Assembly (NCBI GenBank): GCA_036499825.1
Contig: DASYCZ010000041.1
Span: forward strand, 243,593 to 307,592
Length of the DNA stretch: 64,000 bases
Direction: 5' to 3'
Source: Paradevosia sp036499825
GTDB taxonomy: Bacteria > Pseudomonadota > Alphaproteobacteria > Rhizobiales > Devosiaceae
How positions within the stretch are numbered: position 1 is the stretch's first letter; the number at the start of each line of letters is the position of its first letter. Shown here in pieces: positions 44,649 through 53,722 of this stretch. The notes beneath the pieces are model-generated. The model saw only the letters and a list, made by a program, of their open reading frames with translations, did not search any database and was not told the DNA's origin. The position numbers were made by a program, and so were the translations under genes.

Positions 44649-45422
44649 TCAATGTTTCCGTTCGTGCGCCGCCGCAGTCCGCGCCTGCAAAGCCCGCAGC
44701 GTCGTCAGTTCCAGTTCCGTCGGTGCCGGTGTCTCTTCAAGGTTGTCAGCGTATTTCACCGTCCAGCCGCAGGTTTCCTGCACCATCTCGCGGGTCACGC
44801 CCTGGTGCAACGACACCACAGTGAACTCCTTGGTCACGGGGTCCGGCTTCCAGATGGCGAGATCGGTGATCAGCAGCGTCGGGCCCTTGGTGGTGATGCC
44901 GAGGCGCTGGCGGTGGCCGCCGCCATCGCCATGCCCGAACGAAGTATAGAAGTCGATCTTCTCCACCATCGAGCGCTGCGCCTGCTTCAGCGTGATGTAG
45001 ATTTCGCCGCAGGACGTGGCGATTTCCGGGGCGCCGCCGCCGCCGGGCAAGCGCACCTTGGGATGGTTGTAGTCGCCGATGACGGTGGTGTTGATGTTGC
45101 CGAAGCGGTCGAGCTGCGCGGCGCCGAGGAAGCCGATGGAGATGCGTCCCCCCTGTAGCCAATAGCGGAACATCTCGGGCACGGCGACGGTCGAGACCGC
45201 TGTCTCGCACAATTCGCCGTCGCCGATCGACAGGGGCAGCACATCCGGGGCAGTGCCGATGGTGCCGCTCTCATAGATCAGCGTGATGTCAGGGGCATGG
45301 GTCAGCCGCGCCACGTTGCAGGCGGCCGATGGCGCACCGATGCCCACGAAGCAGACGTCTCTGCTGGTCAGGGCTCGCGCGGCGGCGATGGTCATCATTT
45401 CGTTGGCGGTGAAATCGGTCAT
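44649..45422 (-). CDS. pcaJ: 3-oxoadipate CoA-transferase, subunit B
   Basis: This 257-residue subunit carries the catalytic Glu51 in LIYESGTIG and the CoA-transferase loop GGGGAPEIAT. It belongs to the longer CatJ/PcaJ type (about 257-260 residues). With PcaI it moves CoA from succinyl-CoA to 3-oxoadipate. Its ATG lies 1 base after the pcaI stop (TGA-A-ATG), so translation is coupled. Confidence 0.92.
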   Translation of the reverse strand: MTDFTANEMMTIAAARALTSRDVCFVGIGAPSAACNVARLTHAPDITLIYESGTIGTAPDVLPLSIGDGELCETAVSTVAVPEMFRYWLQGGRISIGFLGAAQLDRFGNINTTVIGDYNHPKVRLPGGGGAPEIATSCGEIYITLKQAQRSMVEKIDFYTSFGHGDGGGHRQRLGITTKGPTLLITDLAIWKPDPVTKEFTVVSLHQGVTREMVQETCGWTVKYADNLEETPAPTELELTTLRALQARTAAAHERKH

Positions 45423-45423
45423 T

Positions 45424-46269
45424 TCAGAGCCCCTTCACGCGTTCGGCGAAAATCTCGGGTCCGACGGACAGCACGTTCGCCTGCATCCAGGCGCCGAAGG
45501 CGTCGCGATCGGCGGAAATCTTGTCCCAGTCGAGATAGGTGGCGTTGTCGCGTGCGTAGTAGCCATAGGCATAGGACGGATGCGCGCCGCCCGGCACCTT
45601 GGCGATGGCGCTGACCGTCCAGTGCGGCAATATACAGAGATTGGGGTGCAGACCCTTGAAGTCCGGCACCACCTCCTCGACCGTCACCACGACACGCTTG
45701 GCGGCGAGCGCGGCTTCCTTCTGCACGCCGACGATACCCTCGATGAGCACGTCGCCTTTTTCATTGGCCTTTTGGGCATGGATGAAGGTCACATCGGGAC
45801 GATGGGCCGGAATGGCCGCAAGTTCCTCGCCAGTGAAGGGACAGGTCACCGACTGGATGTCGGGATTGACTGCCTTGAGCCCTGCGCCCTTGTAGCCACG
45901 GAACACGGCACAGGGCAGGCCTGCGGCGCCAGCCTCATAGGCATTGGCCATGGCCGCATGCGAATGCTCGACCGTGGCGATGGAGCGTGGAAAGCCGTTC
46001 TCGATGGCGTCGCGCATGCGGCGCAACAGGCCGACGCCGGGGTTGCCGGCGTAAGAGAAGATCACTTTCCTGGCCATCCCCATGCCGATCATCTGGTCAT
46101 AAACGATGTCGGGCGTCATGCGGATCAGCGTCAGATCCTTGAAACCCTGGCGGATGGCCTCATGAGCGGCGGCGTGGGGGATGAGGTGGGTGAAGCCTTC
46201 GAAGGCGACCGTATCGCCGTCATGCAGGTTTTCCGCCACCGCGTCGGCGAGGCTCAGGAACTTGGCCAT
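45424..46269 (-). CDS. pcaI: 3-oxoadipate CoA-transferase, subunit A
   Basis: This 281-residue subunit is of the CatI/PcaI long type and has HDGDTVAFEGFTHLIPHAA at the N-terminus and DVTFIHAQKANEKGDV in the core. The ATG at 46269 is used; the frame is open to 46392 but that part overlaps pcaG. The gap to the pcaG stop is 7 bases. It forms the heteromeric transferase with PcaJ. Confidence 0.92.
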   Translation of the reverse strand: MAKFLSLADAVAENLHDGDTVAFEGFTHLIPHAAAHEAIRQGFKDLTLIRMTPDIVYDQMIGMGMARKVIFSYAGNPGVGLLRRMRDAIENGFPRSIATVEHSHAAMANAYEAGAAGLPCAVFRGYKGAGLKAVNPDIQSVTCPFTGEELAAIPAHRPDVTFIHAQKANEKGDVLIEGIVGVQKEAALAAKRVVVTVEEVVPDFKGLHPNLCILPHWTVSAIAKVPGGAHPSYAYGYYARDNATYLDWDKISADRDAFGAWMQANVLSVGPEIFAERVKGL

Positions 46270-46276
46270 CGGGTCC

Positions 46277-46891
46277 TCAGATGTCGAAGAATACGGTTTC
46301 GCCATCGCCCTGCAGGCGAATGTCGAAGCGATAGGCACCGGGGTCGGTCGCGGCCGCCACCAGGGTCGCCCGCCGCAGCGGGTCCTGGACACGGCTCAGT
46401 ACCGGGTCGACGGCATTGGCATCGGCCTCGTCGGCGAAATAGGCCCTGGTATGGAGCCCGATATTGATGCCGCGCGCCGTGATCCACAGCGTCAGGTGCG
46501 GCGCCATCGGCTTGCCGTCAGGGCCAGTGACCGGGCCCGGCTTGATGGTCTCGAAGCGATAGACGCCGTCGGCATTGGTCGCCTGCCGGCCGAAGCCCGT
46601 GAAGGTCGGGCCGGAATTGGAGTGCGGCGAGCTTTGGCCCGCATAGGAGCCATCGGCGTCGGCCTGCCAGAGCTCGATCACCGCGTCCGTCACCGGCGCA
46701 CCGGCGCCATCGAGAATGCGGCCGGAGACCGTGATTCGCTGGCCTTCGGTATCGGGCGCCAGCATGGTGGCGCCGAGGTCGGCGGCATAGACGCCATGGA
46801 TTTCGGCGAAGTTCGGCACCAGGCCAATATGCACATAGGGACCGCCAGTCTGAGACGGTGTTTCCTTGAGCGTCACGAGCTTGTTGAGCAT
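46277..46891 (-). CDS. pcaG: Protocatechuate 3,4-dioxygenase, alpha subunit
   Basis: This 204-residue subunit of the intradiol dioxygenase family shows ETPSQTGGPYVHIGLVPN at the N-terminus, RILDGAGAPVTDAVIELWQA and ADGVYRFETIKPGPV. The alpha subunit does not bind iron, and the His/Tyr ligands present in PcaH are partly absent. Its ATG shares a base with the pcaH stop (TGATG at 46889-46893), so the two subunits are made in step. Confidence 0.94.
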   Translation of the reverse strand: MLNKLVTLKETPSQTGGPYVHIGLVPNFAEIHGVYAADLGATMLAPDTEGQRITVSGRILDGAGAPVTDAVIELWQADADGSYAGQSSPHSNSGPTFTGFGRQATNADGVYRFETIKPGPVTGPDGKPMAPHLTLWITARGINIGLHTRAYFADEADANAVDPVLSRVQDPLRRATLVAAATDPGAYRFDIRLQGDGETVFFDI

Positions 46892-47619
46892 CAGTTCCCC
46901 TCCAGCTTGTTCTCGAACAGCGTCGAGCGGGGGCCGCGCAGCACCATGTCGAAGCGATAGGCCAGCGCGTCCATCGGAACGGTATTGGCGCGGTCGAGCC
47001 GGGCGATGAGCTGGTCGATCGCCGCCTTGTCCGGAATGCCGCCCACGATGGGGCACTGCCAGATCATCGGGTCGCCTTCGAAATACATCTGGGTGATCAG
47101 GCGTTGCGCGAAGGCATGGCCGAACAGCGAGAAGTGGATATGGGCCGGCCGCCAGTCATTGGCGCCGTTAGGCCAGGGATAGGCGCCGGGTTTGACGGTC
47201 CGGAACGAATAAAAGCCGTTCTCGTCGGTGATGGCGCGACCGCAGCCGCCGAAGTTGGGGTCGAGCGCGGCGAGGTAGCCCTCGCGCTTGTGGCGATAGC
47301 GGCCGCCCGCATTGGCCTGCCAGAACTCGACCAGCGTATTGGGCACCGGCCGGGCATTTTCATCGAACACCTGGCCATAGACGATGATGCGCTGGCCGAT
47401 GGCCTCGGTGCCGTCCTGGCTGTAGTTGCGGATGAGGTCGTTATCCAGCGCGCCGATCAGCCCGTGTCCGAAGGTGGGACCGTTCAACTCGGAAGCGGTG
47501 GCGCCCAGCGACAACAGCGCATGCTTGGGGGCGCGCAGCGTCGAGCTCTTGTAGCCGGGGGTGAAAGCGGGCGGATGCCAGCTCCGGTCCCGGGCGATGA
47601 AGCCTGCGTCATTGGCCAT
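46891..47619 (-). CDS. pcaH: Protocatechuate 3,4-dioxygenase, beta subunit
   Basis: This 242-residue subunit has all four Fe(III) ligands, at the same numbers as in the Pseudomonas enzyme: Tyr108 (GGRYRHKREG), Tyr147 (GAYPWPNG), His160 and His162 (RPAHIHFS). With PcaG it opens the protocatechuate ring between the two hydroxyls to give 3-carboxy-cis,cis-muconate. The ATG at 47619 follows AGGAAACC and overlaps the end of pcaC by 11 bases. Confidence 0.95.
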   Translation of the reverse strand: MANDAGFIARDRSWHPPAFTPGYKSSTLRAPKHALLSLGATASELNGPTFGHGLIGALDNDLIRNYSQDGTEAIGQRIIVYGQVFDENARPVPNTLVEFWQANAGGRYRHKREGYLAALDPNFGGCGRAITDENGFYSFRTVKPGAYPWPNGANDWRPAHIHFSLFGHAFAQRLITQMYFEGDPMIWQCPIVGGIPDKAAIDQLIARLDRANTVPMDALAYRFDMVLRGPRSTLFENKLEGN

Positions 47620-48004
47620 TTTTGGTTTCCTCCCGTTCAGCCAGCGCCTCGCGAGCAAGCTTGAAGGCGCGGTTGGCCGCCGGCACGCCCGCGTAAACGG
47701 CGACATGCAGCAGCGCTTCCTTGATATCCTCGGCGCTGGCGCCGGTATTGGCGGTGGCGCGCACATGCATCGCCACTTCCTCGTCATGGCCAAGCGCGGC
47801 GAGCAGGGCGATGGTGATCATCGATCGCTCGCGCCTGGTCAAGCCTGGCCGTGACCACACCGAGCCCCACGCACCTTCGGTGATGAACTGCTGGAAGTCG
47901 GCATCGAATTCGGTCTTGCGCGCTTCGGCGCGGTCGACATGGGCATTGCCCAGCACGGCGCGCCGGGTGGCCATGCCCTGTTTGAACACATCGCTTTCAG
48001 ACAA
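47609..48004 (-). CDS. pcaC: 4-carboxymuconolactone decarboxylase
   Basis: This 131-residue protein has the CMD/AhpD-like fold: GAWGSVWSRPGLTRRERSMI, LAALGHDEEVAMHVRATANT (with the conserved Glu-x-x-x-His) and ASAEDIKEALLHVAVYAGVP. It decarboxylates 4-carboxymuconolactone to 3-oxoadipate enol-lactone. It overlaps pcaD by 8 bases and pcaH by 11, as expected for a tightly coupled operon. Confidence 0.94.
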   Translation of the reverse strand: MSESDVFKQGMATRRAVLGNAHVDRAEARKTEFDADFQQFITEGAWGSVWSRPGLTRRERSMITIALLAALGHDEEVAMHVRATANTGASAEDIKEALLHVAVYAGVPAANRAFKLAREALAEREETKNGQ

Positions 48005-48791
48005 AGCACACCTCGTTGAAATAATCCTGCATCAGGGCCGCCAGCGCCTGCGGCTGGTCGAGGCAGGGCAGGTGCCCGGCACCCTTGATGGTCTCGAACC
48101 GCGCATCCGGCAGGCGGTCGGCGGTCTCGCGCACCAATTCGGGCGTTGTCGATAAATCTTCCGCGCCGACCGCCACCAGGGTACGCAGCGTGATGGTGCT
48201 GACCGCGTCGCGGAGGTCGGTATCGCGCAGGGTCGTGCAGGTGCCGATATAGCCGTCGGCCGGTGTCCGCGCGAGCAGGTGGCGCCAGCCGGCTGCGTCG
48301 TCGGTACGCGTGGCGAAATAGTCCTTCGTGAACCAGCGCTGCATGACCATGTCGATGATGGCCGCCATGCCGCCATCCTGCACCGCGCTGATGCGGGCAT
48401 CCCACGAGGCGTCGTCGCCGATCCTGGCTGCCGTATCCAGCAACACCAGCGCCGCGAGGCGCTCCGGATGGGCCAGCGCGAAACCCTGCGCGATGAGGCC
48501 GCCAACCGAAACCCCCGCCAGCGCGAAGCGCTGCCAGCCAATGTGGTCGGTCAGGCCCTCGATGTCGCCCACATGGTCGGCGAGCGTATAGGGCGCGGGC
48601 GGCGCGTCGGATAGGCCATGGCCGCGCTTGTCGAAGGAGAGAATCTGATAGCGCGGCTCCAGCAGCGCGATCACCTCGTCCCAGATGCGCGCGTCGGTGC
48701 CGAGCGAATTGACGAGAACCAACCTGGGCGCGCCATCGCGTCCCGCCAGGCGGTAATGCAACAACTGTCCGCCGACGCGGTGAAAGCCCAT
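47997..48791 (-). CDS. pcaD: 3-oxoadipate enol-lactonase
   Basis: This 264-residue alpha/beta hydrolase has the nucleophile Ser95 in AGVSVGGLIAQ, an oxyanion region VNSLGTDARIWD and the catalytic His in IKGAGHLPCL. It hydrolyses 3-oxoadipate enol-lactone to 3-oxoadipate. It is the first gene of the pca operon, divergent from pcaQ, as in agrobacteria and sinorhizobia (pcaDCHGB order with Q divergent). Confidence 0.93.
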   Translation of the reverse strand: MGFHRVGGQLLHYRLAGRDGAPRLVLVNSLGTDARIWDEVIALLEPRYQILSFDKRGHGLSDAPPAPYTLADHVGDIEGLTDHIGWQRFALAGVSVGGLIAQGFALAHPERLAALVLLDTAARIGDDASWDARISAVQDGGMAAIIDMVMQRWFTKDYFATRTDDAAGWRHLLARTPADGYIGTCTTLRDTDLRDAVSTITLRTLVAVGAEDLSTTPELVRETADRLPDARFETIKGAGHLPCLDQPQALAALMQDYFNEVCFV

Positions 48792-48871
48792 GCGTGCTGA
48801 TCCGAGGATATATCTATCCGTATCTAAAGCCGGGTTTGCGACGATGTAAAATGAAAGCTAAGCTCCAACAT

Positions 48872-48889
48872 ATAACCTCTGAGGTATAT
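48872..48889. promoter_or_regulatory. PcaQ-type operator in the pcaD-pcaQ divergent promoter
   Basis: ATAACCTCTGAGGTATAT contains the perfect dyad ACCTC-T-GAGGT and resembles the reported rhizobial PcaQ box (ATAACC-N4-GGTTAA). It lies 80 bases upstream of pcaD and ends 3 bases before the pcaQ ATG, overlapping its ribosome-binding region, a position suited to activation of pcaD and autorepression of pcaQ. Confidence 0.7.
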
Positions 48890-48892
48890 GTG

Positions 48893-49813
48893 ATGAGCGA
48901 CACGCTGCTCGATCCGCGCATCAAGCTGCGCCACGTTTCCTGCTTTCTGGAAGTGGCGCGGCTGCGTAGCGTCGTGAAGGCCGCCGAAGTGCTGGGCATG
49001 ACGCAGCCCGGTGTCTCCAAGACCCTCAAGGAGCTCGAACAGGTGCTCGGTGTGGCGCTGTTCGACCGCAGCCGCCGCAGCCTGACGCTCACCCGCTTCG
49101 GCGAAGTCTTCCTCAGTCACGCCGGCCTCGGCCTCGCCGCGCTCCGGCAGGGCGTCGAGGCGCTCGAGCAGGCCCGCACCGATGTCGCGGTCGTCGCTAT
49201 CGGCGTATTGCCCACCGTCTCGGCGGGTTTGGCGCCGCAGGCCATCAAGCGCTTCACGCAGCATCGCCTGTTCTGCCGGACGCGCGTTGTCACCGGGCCG
49301 AGCCCGTACCTGTTGGCGCAATTGCGCGTCGGCGACCTCGATTTCGTCGTCGGCCGCATGGCCAATCCCGATGCCATGAACGGGCTGTCGTTCGAGCATC
49401 TCTATTCCGAGCGCATCATTCCCACCGTCCGGCCCGGCCATCCGCTGCTCGCCACCGACCTCGTCGATCTCCGTCGCATCGAGGCCTATCCCATCCTGAT
49501 GCCGCCGTCCGGTGCCATCATCCGCCCGGCGGTCGAGCGGCTGCTGCTGGCCTATGGCATCGGGCGCCTCCATGATGAGGTGGAGACTGTCTCCAATTCG
49601 CTCGGTCGCGCTTATACGCGCGCTACCGATGCGATCTGGATGATTTCCGAGGGTGTCGTCGCCACCGATATCGCCGAGGGCCAGTTGGCGGGTCTACCGG
49701 TCGATACCAGCGAAACGCTCGGCTCGATCGGCATCACCGTGCGCACCGGCTCGGTGTTGTCGCCACAGGCCGAGGCCCTGATCCGGGCCGTGCGCGAGAC
49801 CGCCGCTTCCTAG
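48893..49813 (+). CDS. pcaQ: LysR-type activator of the pca operon
   Basis: This 306-residue regulator has the PcaQ-like N-terminus (RIKLRHVSCFLEVARLRSVV), helix-turn-helix AAEVLGMTQPGVSKTLKELE and a C-terminal LysR effector domain. The known effector of PcaQ is beta-carboxy-cis,cis-muconate. The ATG at 48893 is chosen because it matches the usual length; the frame is open upstream to 48794. Its TAG stop (49811-49813) overlaps the stop of the convergent membrane-protein gene. Confidence 0.92.
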   Translation: MSDTLLDPRIKLRHVSCFLEVARLRSVVKAAEVLGMTQPGVSKTLKELEQVLGVALFDRSRRSLTLTRFGEVFLSHAGLGLAALRQGVEALEQARTDVAVVAIGVLPTVSAGLAPQAIKRFTQHRLFCRTRVVTGPSPYLLAQLRVGDLDFVVGRMANPDAMNGLSFEHLYSERIIPTVRPGHPLLATDLVDLRRIEAYPILMPPSGAIIRPAVERLLLAYGIGRLHDEVETVSNSLGRAYTRATDAIWMISEGVVATDIAEGQLAGLPVDTSETLGSIGITVRTGSVLSPQAEALIRAVRETAAS

Positions 49814-51090
49814 ATCAGCGCCACTTCGCGCGACGGCGGCTTGACATTGCGGACGTTGAACGTCGTCACGCCCCAGATCAGCCCGACGATGAGAAAATAG
49901 TCGCGCCAGTGGTCGATATCGATGATCGCCGCCTCGACGATCAACGGAATATAGACCGCGATCAATGGGATCAGCAGCAGGCGGGCGTTGGCGTAGCGCA
50001 GGCCGCCGATGGCGCGGCAGAGCGTGATCACGATCAGCGCGAAATAGGCGAGCCCGCCGCCCCAGCCATAATGGTGCAGCACCGTCACATAGGTGTCGTG
50101 CGGCGCCTCGCTATTTTCCAGCGTCTCGAATTCCAGCGGCCCCAGCCCCCAGGGATGCTGCAGCGCCAGGTCGAACGCATAGCCCTGTCGCCCGAAGCGG
50201 CCCGACGATCCGGTATCGTATTCCTGGGTGACGCTGGCGCGTACCTCGAACAGCTTGTTGAAGGCGGGCGTGTTGATCAGCCCCACCAGCATCAGCAGCA
50301 GGAAGGCGCCGCCGCCCAGGCCCATCAGCAGCATGCGCACCTTGTCGCGCGCCGTGGCCTCGAGCAGGAATACCATGACGAAGGTGATCAGCGAGCCTGC
50401 CGCCATCACGCCCCAGGCGGCGCGCGAAAAGCTCGCGAACACGCCGACCAACAGGATCATGTAGATCACGCCCGAGAAGACGACGCGGCGCAGATTCTTG
50501 CTCATCAGCACGCGCTGCAGTGCGAACAGCGCCGGCGGCACCAGGAACGGCCCGAAGACATTGGGGTCCTTGAACATGCCCTTGGCGCGGTCGTAGAGCG
50601 TGAACAGTTCGGAATGCGGCAGCAGGTGCAGATAGCCCGCCACCCCGATGAACGACGACAGCACGGCGATCAGCGTATAGGCGTTGTTGATGGCGCGCAG
50701 TCTTTCGCGCGGATTGGCCGCCACATAGTTGGCGGCGAAAAACGCCGTCAGCAGCAGGAAAGTGGTGACGATGCCGAATATGAAGGCCTGCGTCAGAGGA
50801 ATGTGCCGCACCTGGAATGAGGCGATCAGCGCGAATGGAAAGAACACGATGGTCAGCAGCAACAGGCTGAGCGTCGAGCGGTAGAACCGCATCCCCGCCA
50901 CCACCGCGATGCCCAGCAAGGGCACGAACAGCAGCTCGTAAAACGAGGGCTCGAACAGGATGACGCCGCCCGAGATGATCCAGACCGCCACCCCAAACGG
51001 CAGGAAATCCGCGGCGCGCGCGCGAATATAGGCCGTCCCCGCGCCCCGCGGGTTCGCCAGCAATCCTTCCCCGGTATAGGTCAGTGCCAT
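49810..51090 (-). CDS. O-antigen ligase/polymerase-like multi-pass membrane protein
   Basis: This 426-residue protein has about 10-12 hydrophobic helices, with a large periplasmic loop late in the sequence (about residues 270-350) containing FGRQGYAFDLALQHPWGLGP and APHDTYV. The last resembles the H(N/D)TYL motif of WaaL/Wzy_C proteins, which join or polymerise undecaprenyl-linked glycans at the periplasmic face. No other polysaccharide gene adjoins it, so its partner pathway must be elsewhere. Its TAG stop shares the CTAG sequence with the pcaQ stop. Confidence 0.82.
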   Translation of the reverse strand: MALTYTGEGLLANPRGAGTAYIRARAADFLPFGVAVWIISGGVILFEPSFYELLFVPLLGIAVVAGMRFYRSTLSLLLLTIVFFPFALIASFQVRHIPLTQAFIFGIVTTFLLLTAFFAANYVAANPRERLRAINNAYTLIAVLSSFIGVAGYLHLLPHSELFTLYDRAKGMFKDPNVFGPFLVPPALFALQRVLMSKNLRRVVFSGVIYMILLVGVFASFSRAAWGVMAAGSLITFVMVFLLEATARDKVRMLLMGLGGGAFLLLMLVGLINTPAFNKLFEVRASVTQEYDTGSSGRFGRQGYAFDLALQHPWGLGPLEFETLENSEAPHDTYVTVLHHYGWGGGLAYFALIVITLCRAIGGLRYANARLLLIPLIAVYIPLIVEAAIIDIDHWRDYFLIVGLIWGVTTFNVRNVKPPSREVALI

Positions 51091-51485
51091 CGCGCCAGAT
51101 CTCGAACCAGTCGATCGCTCAATAGCGCGACAAGGCTAACCAAACCGGGATGCCGGCGGGAAGGGGCGCGGTATTTGAAATGGTAGGGTTAATGGGGGGT
51201 TAGCGGGGATGCCTGGGTGTCGATCCAGTTTGCAGCGCCATCACGCCTCATGCACCGGCCCGGTACCTTCCCCCTTGCGGGGGAGGCTAGGAGGGGGTGA
51301 GGTTGTCACCCAATTTCACCACTGATGGGAACCGGTGCTCGCTGCCACCCCCACCCGACCCCTGCGGGGCCACCCTCCCCACAAGGGGGAGGGAATCGAA
51401 AGAAGCGCGGGGTTATCAGTCTGTGTCTCCCTCCCCCTTGTGGGGAGGGATCAAGGGTGGGGGGAAGCCACCAGCCCGGATACCC
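51091..51485. repeat. 395-bp intergenic region filled with G/C-rich palindromic repeats (copy C)
   Basis: Between the O-antigen ligase-like gene start and the AGE-family gene stop there is no credible ORF. From 51262 there are at least three palindromic units: CCCCCTTGCGGGGG, CTGCGGGG with CCCTCCCCACAAGGGGGAGGG, and CTCCCTCCCCCTTGTGGGGAGGGATCAAGGGTGGGG split over about 51430-51465. The last unit matches copies at 24549 and 58192. The promoter of the membrane-protein gene should lie in the first 150 bp. Confidence 0.75.
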
Positions 51486-52709
51486 CTATAACCCACCGCC
51501 CTGGATCACCTTCGTCAAACTCCCTGTCGCGGGGAACAGCGGGATCAAGCAGGCCTGCAACGCGTGGTAGATATCCGGCTTGCCGGTGAACAGGCTGGCG
51601 CCAACCTGCAGCGTTTCGTCCAGTTCCGGGTGCCAGCCGCCGTCCTCGATATCGATCAGGTGGTTGCCGGCGAAGTCCCACAGGCGCCGATACCATTCCT
51701 CGTAGAACGGATCATCGACATGGGCGCCCAGGAATGCCGCCGCGCCGATGGCCTCGCTCACCGGCCACCAGAGCTTCTGGCGGAGCGCCGGCTGGTTGTT
51801 CCAGTCGAGCGTATAGAAGAAACCGCCATGCTGCTTGTCCCAGCCCAGTTCCACCGACTGGCGGAACAGGGCCTGCGAGGCATCCGGCAGCCAGTCGAGC
51901 TTGCGGCCGCCCAGCTCCCATAGCTGCATCGTCAGCCTTGACCATTCGAGCCAATGGCCGGGCGTGGTGCCGGCCGGCCGGAACATGTCGGCGCCGCGAT
52001 AATTCCTGTCGAGCTGCCACTTGTCGTCGAAATGCTCGGCGACCCGGAAACCCAGTTCGCGCGCATGGGTGCCGATGATGAGCGTCGCGATACGCTCGGC
52101 CTTGTCGAGATAATCGCGCTGGCCGGTAGCTTCGAATGCCGCCATCAGCGCCTCGGTCAGGTGCATGTTGGAATTCTGGCCGCGATAGCTGCTGATCGGC
52201 GACCAGTCGCGGGCGAATTCCTCGGTGACGGCGCCATGGGCCTCATCCCAGAAGCGGTTGTTCAGCACTTCGGTGATGTCGGTGAGTATTTCGTCGGCCT
52301 GAGAGTGTCCGGCGACCTTGGCGGAAGAGGCGGCCAGCAGCACGAAGGCATTGCCATAGGCCTGCTTGCTGTCGTCCTTGCGCCCGTCATTGTCGAGGGA
52401 CCACATGTAGCCGCCATGCTGGCGATCGCGCAGATGGTTCCAGATGTAATCGAGCCCGTGTGTGACGATTTCGTCGGAGCCCGGACGCCCAAGCAGGCTG
52501 CCGATGGAGAAGCAATGCACCATGCGCGCCGCCACATGGATCTGACGCAGGCCGTTATTGTCGGTCAGGGGCCGGCCCTGGTCATCGAGTTCGTAAAAAC
52601 CGCCCTCGGGGTTGATGGAGGCCTGCTGGAAGAAATCGAACAGGGCGTCAGCCTCGTTCAGCAGCCAGCGGCGATGGTAGGGACGGTTGCGCCAGGAAGT
52701 GGATTGCAT
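51486..52709 (-). CDS. AGE-family sugar isomerase/epimerase (mannose isomerase-like)
   Basis: This 407-residue (alpha/alpha)6-barrel protein of the N-acylglucosamine 2-epimerase family has RNRPYHRRWLLNEADALFDF at the N-terminus, the mid-barrel NSNMHLTEALMAAFEATG segment and DGGWHPELDE; the catalytic His are expected in the NMHLTEA and PGHWLEW segments. Members without GlcNAc-pathway neighbours usually isomerise D-mannose to D-fructose or act on related sugars, which would link to the mannosidase locus. The ATG at 52709 follows AGGACCC; the upstream open frame looks unrelated. Confidence 0.87.
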   Translation of the reverse strand: MQSTSWRNRPYHRRWLLNEADALFDFFQQASINPEGGFYELDDQGRPLTDNNGLRQIHVAARMVHCFSIGSLLGRPGSDEIVTHGLDYIWNHLRDRQHGGYMWSLDNDGRKDDSKQAYGNAFVLLAASSAKVAGHSQADEILTDITEVLNNRFWDEAHGAVTEEFARDWSPISSYRGQNSNMHLTEALMAAFEATGQRDYLDKAERIATLIIGTHARELGFRVAEHFDDKWQLDRNYRGADMFRPAGTTPGHWLEWSRLTMQLWELGGRKLDWLPDASQALFRQSVELGWDKQHGGFFYTLDWNNQPALRQKLWWPVSEAIGAAAFLGAHVDDPFYEEWYRRLWDFAGNHLIDIEDGGWHPELDETLQVGASLFTGKPDIYHALQACLIPLFPATGSLTKVIQGGGL

Positions 52710-52719
52710 GAGGGTCCTC

Positions 52720-53670
52720 TCAGGGCTTGGGTTCTGCGTGTGCCTGATGCAGCCGTGCTGACCATGACACGCCGATGACGAGCGCCGCGATGGCGGCGAA
52801 CTCGAGCGGACGGGGAAGGCGTTGTTCCCACACGAAGCCGTACAGCAATGCGAACAGGGTTTCAAAGAGGATCATCTGGCCGCTGAGCGTCAGCGGCAGC
52901 ACGCGGCTCGCCACGTTCCACAGCGCATTGCCGATCACCGAGGCGCCGATGGCGAGACCGGCATTGATGCTCCAGAAATGCAGCCAGTCGCTACCATCAT
53001 GCGGCGCCCCCAGCCAGAAGGCCGGGATCGCCACCACGATGGCAAGCGCGCCGGTGACAATGCCGGTCAAAAGCGACCAATCCTGGCTCGACACATGGTG
53101 CACCCGTTCCAGCCAGCGGCTGTTGCCCACGGCATAGAAGGCCCAGCAGAACAGCGCCACCACGGCACAGAGCACGCCGGCGAGCTTCAGCAATGGCGGC
53201 CCGCCCAGTTCGCTGTGGGTGAAAAGATCGTAGTTGATCAGTGCGATGCCGATGCCGATGACCATCAGCGGCAGCGCCAGCTGGCGCAGGGGCAGGGCGC
53301 CGGTATCGCGCGCACCCATCAGCGTCACCACTACCGGCAGCAGGCCCACGATCAGCGAGGCGATGGCGATGCCGCCGAACTGCACCGCCGCGGTGACGAA
53401 GACGTAATAGATGATGTTACCGAGGAGGCTCAGTCGAACGAGCGCCACCCAGTCCGGGCGAGTCAGTTGCGCCGAAAGCTTGCGCCAGCGCGGCCCGACC
53501 AGCAGCAGCGATACCAGCCCGTAGATGAGGTAGCGGCCCACCGACATTTCGAAGGGCGAGAACTGCGTCAACAGCTTGGGCGCCAGGAACACGCAGCCCC
53601 AGACGGCGCCGGCGCCCACCCCGCAGGCAATGCCGATGAGCAGTTTGTTGTCGGTGATGCGCGTGGTCAT
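52720..53670 (-). CDS. DMT-superfamily (EamA-like) permease
   Basis: This 316-residue protein has about ten hydrophobic helices in two EamA-like halves. It starts LIGIACGVGAGAVWGCVFLAPKL (split here) and has internal similarity of the two halves typical of drug/metabolite transporters. It could export an amino acid or metabolite, or import the substrate of the adjoining catabolic genes. It lies between the AGE-family gene (10 bases) and the proline-racemase-like gene (52 bases) on the same strand. Confidence 0.87.
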   Translation of the reverse strand: MTTRITDNKLLIGIACGVGAGAVWGCVFLAPKLLTQFSPFEMSVGRYLIYGLVSLLLVGPRWRKLSAQLTRPDWVALVRLSLLGNIIYYVFVTAAVQFGGIAIASLIVGLLPVVVTLMGARDTGALPLRQLALPLMVIGIGIALINYDLFTHSELGGPPLLKLAGVLCAVVALFCWAFYAVGNSRWLERVHHVSSQDWSLLTGIVTGALAIVVAIPAFWLGAPHDGSDWLHFWSINAGLAIGASVIGNALWNVASRVLPLTLSGQMILFETLFALLYGFVWEQRLPRPLEFAAIAALVIGVSWSARLHQAHAEPKP

Positions 53671-53722
53671 GGAGGGGTGCCGAAGGTTGGGCGCCCTTCC
53701 TATCAGGGTCAGGCGGTCCGTG

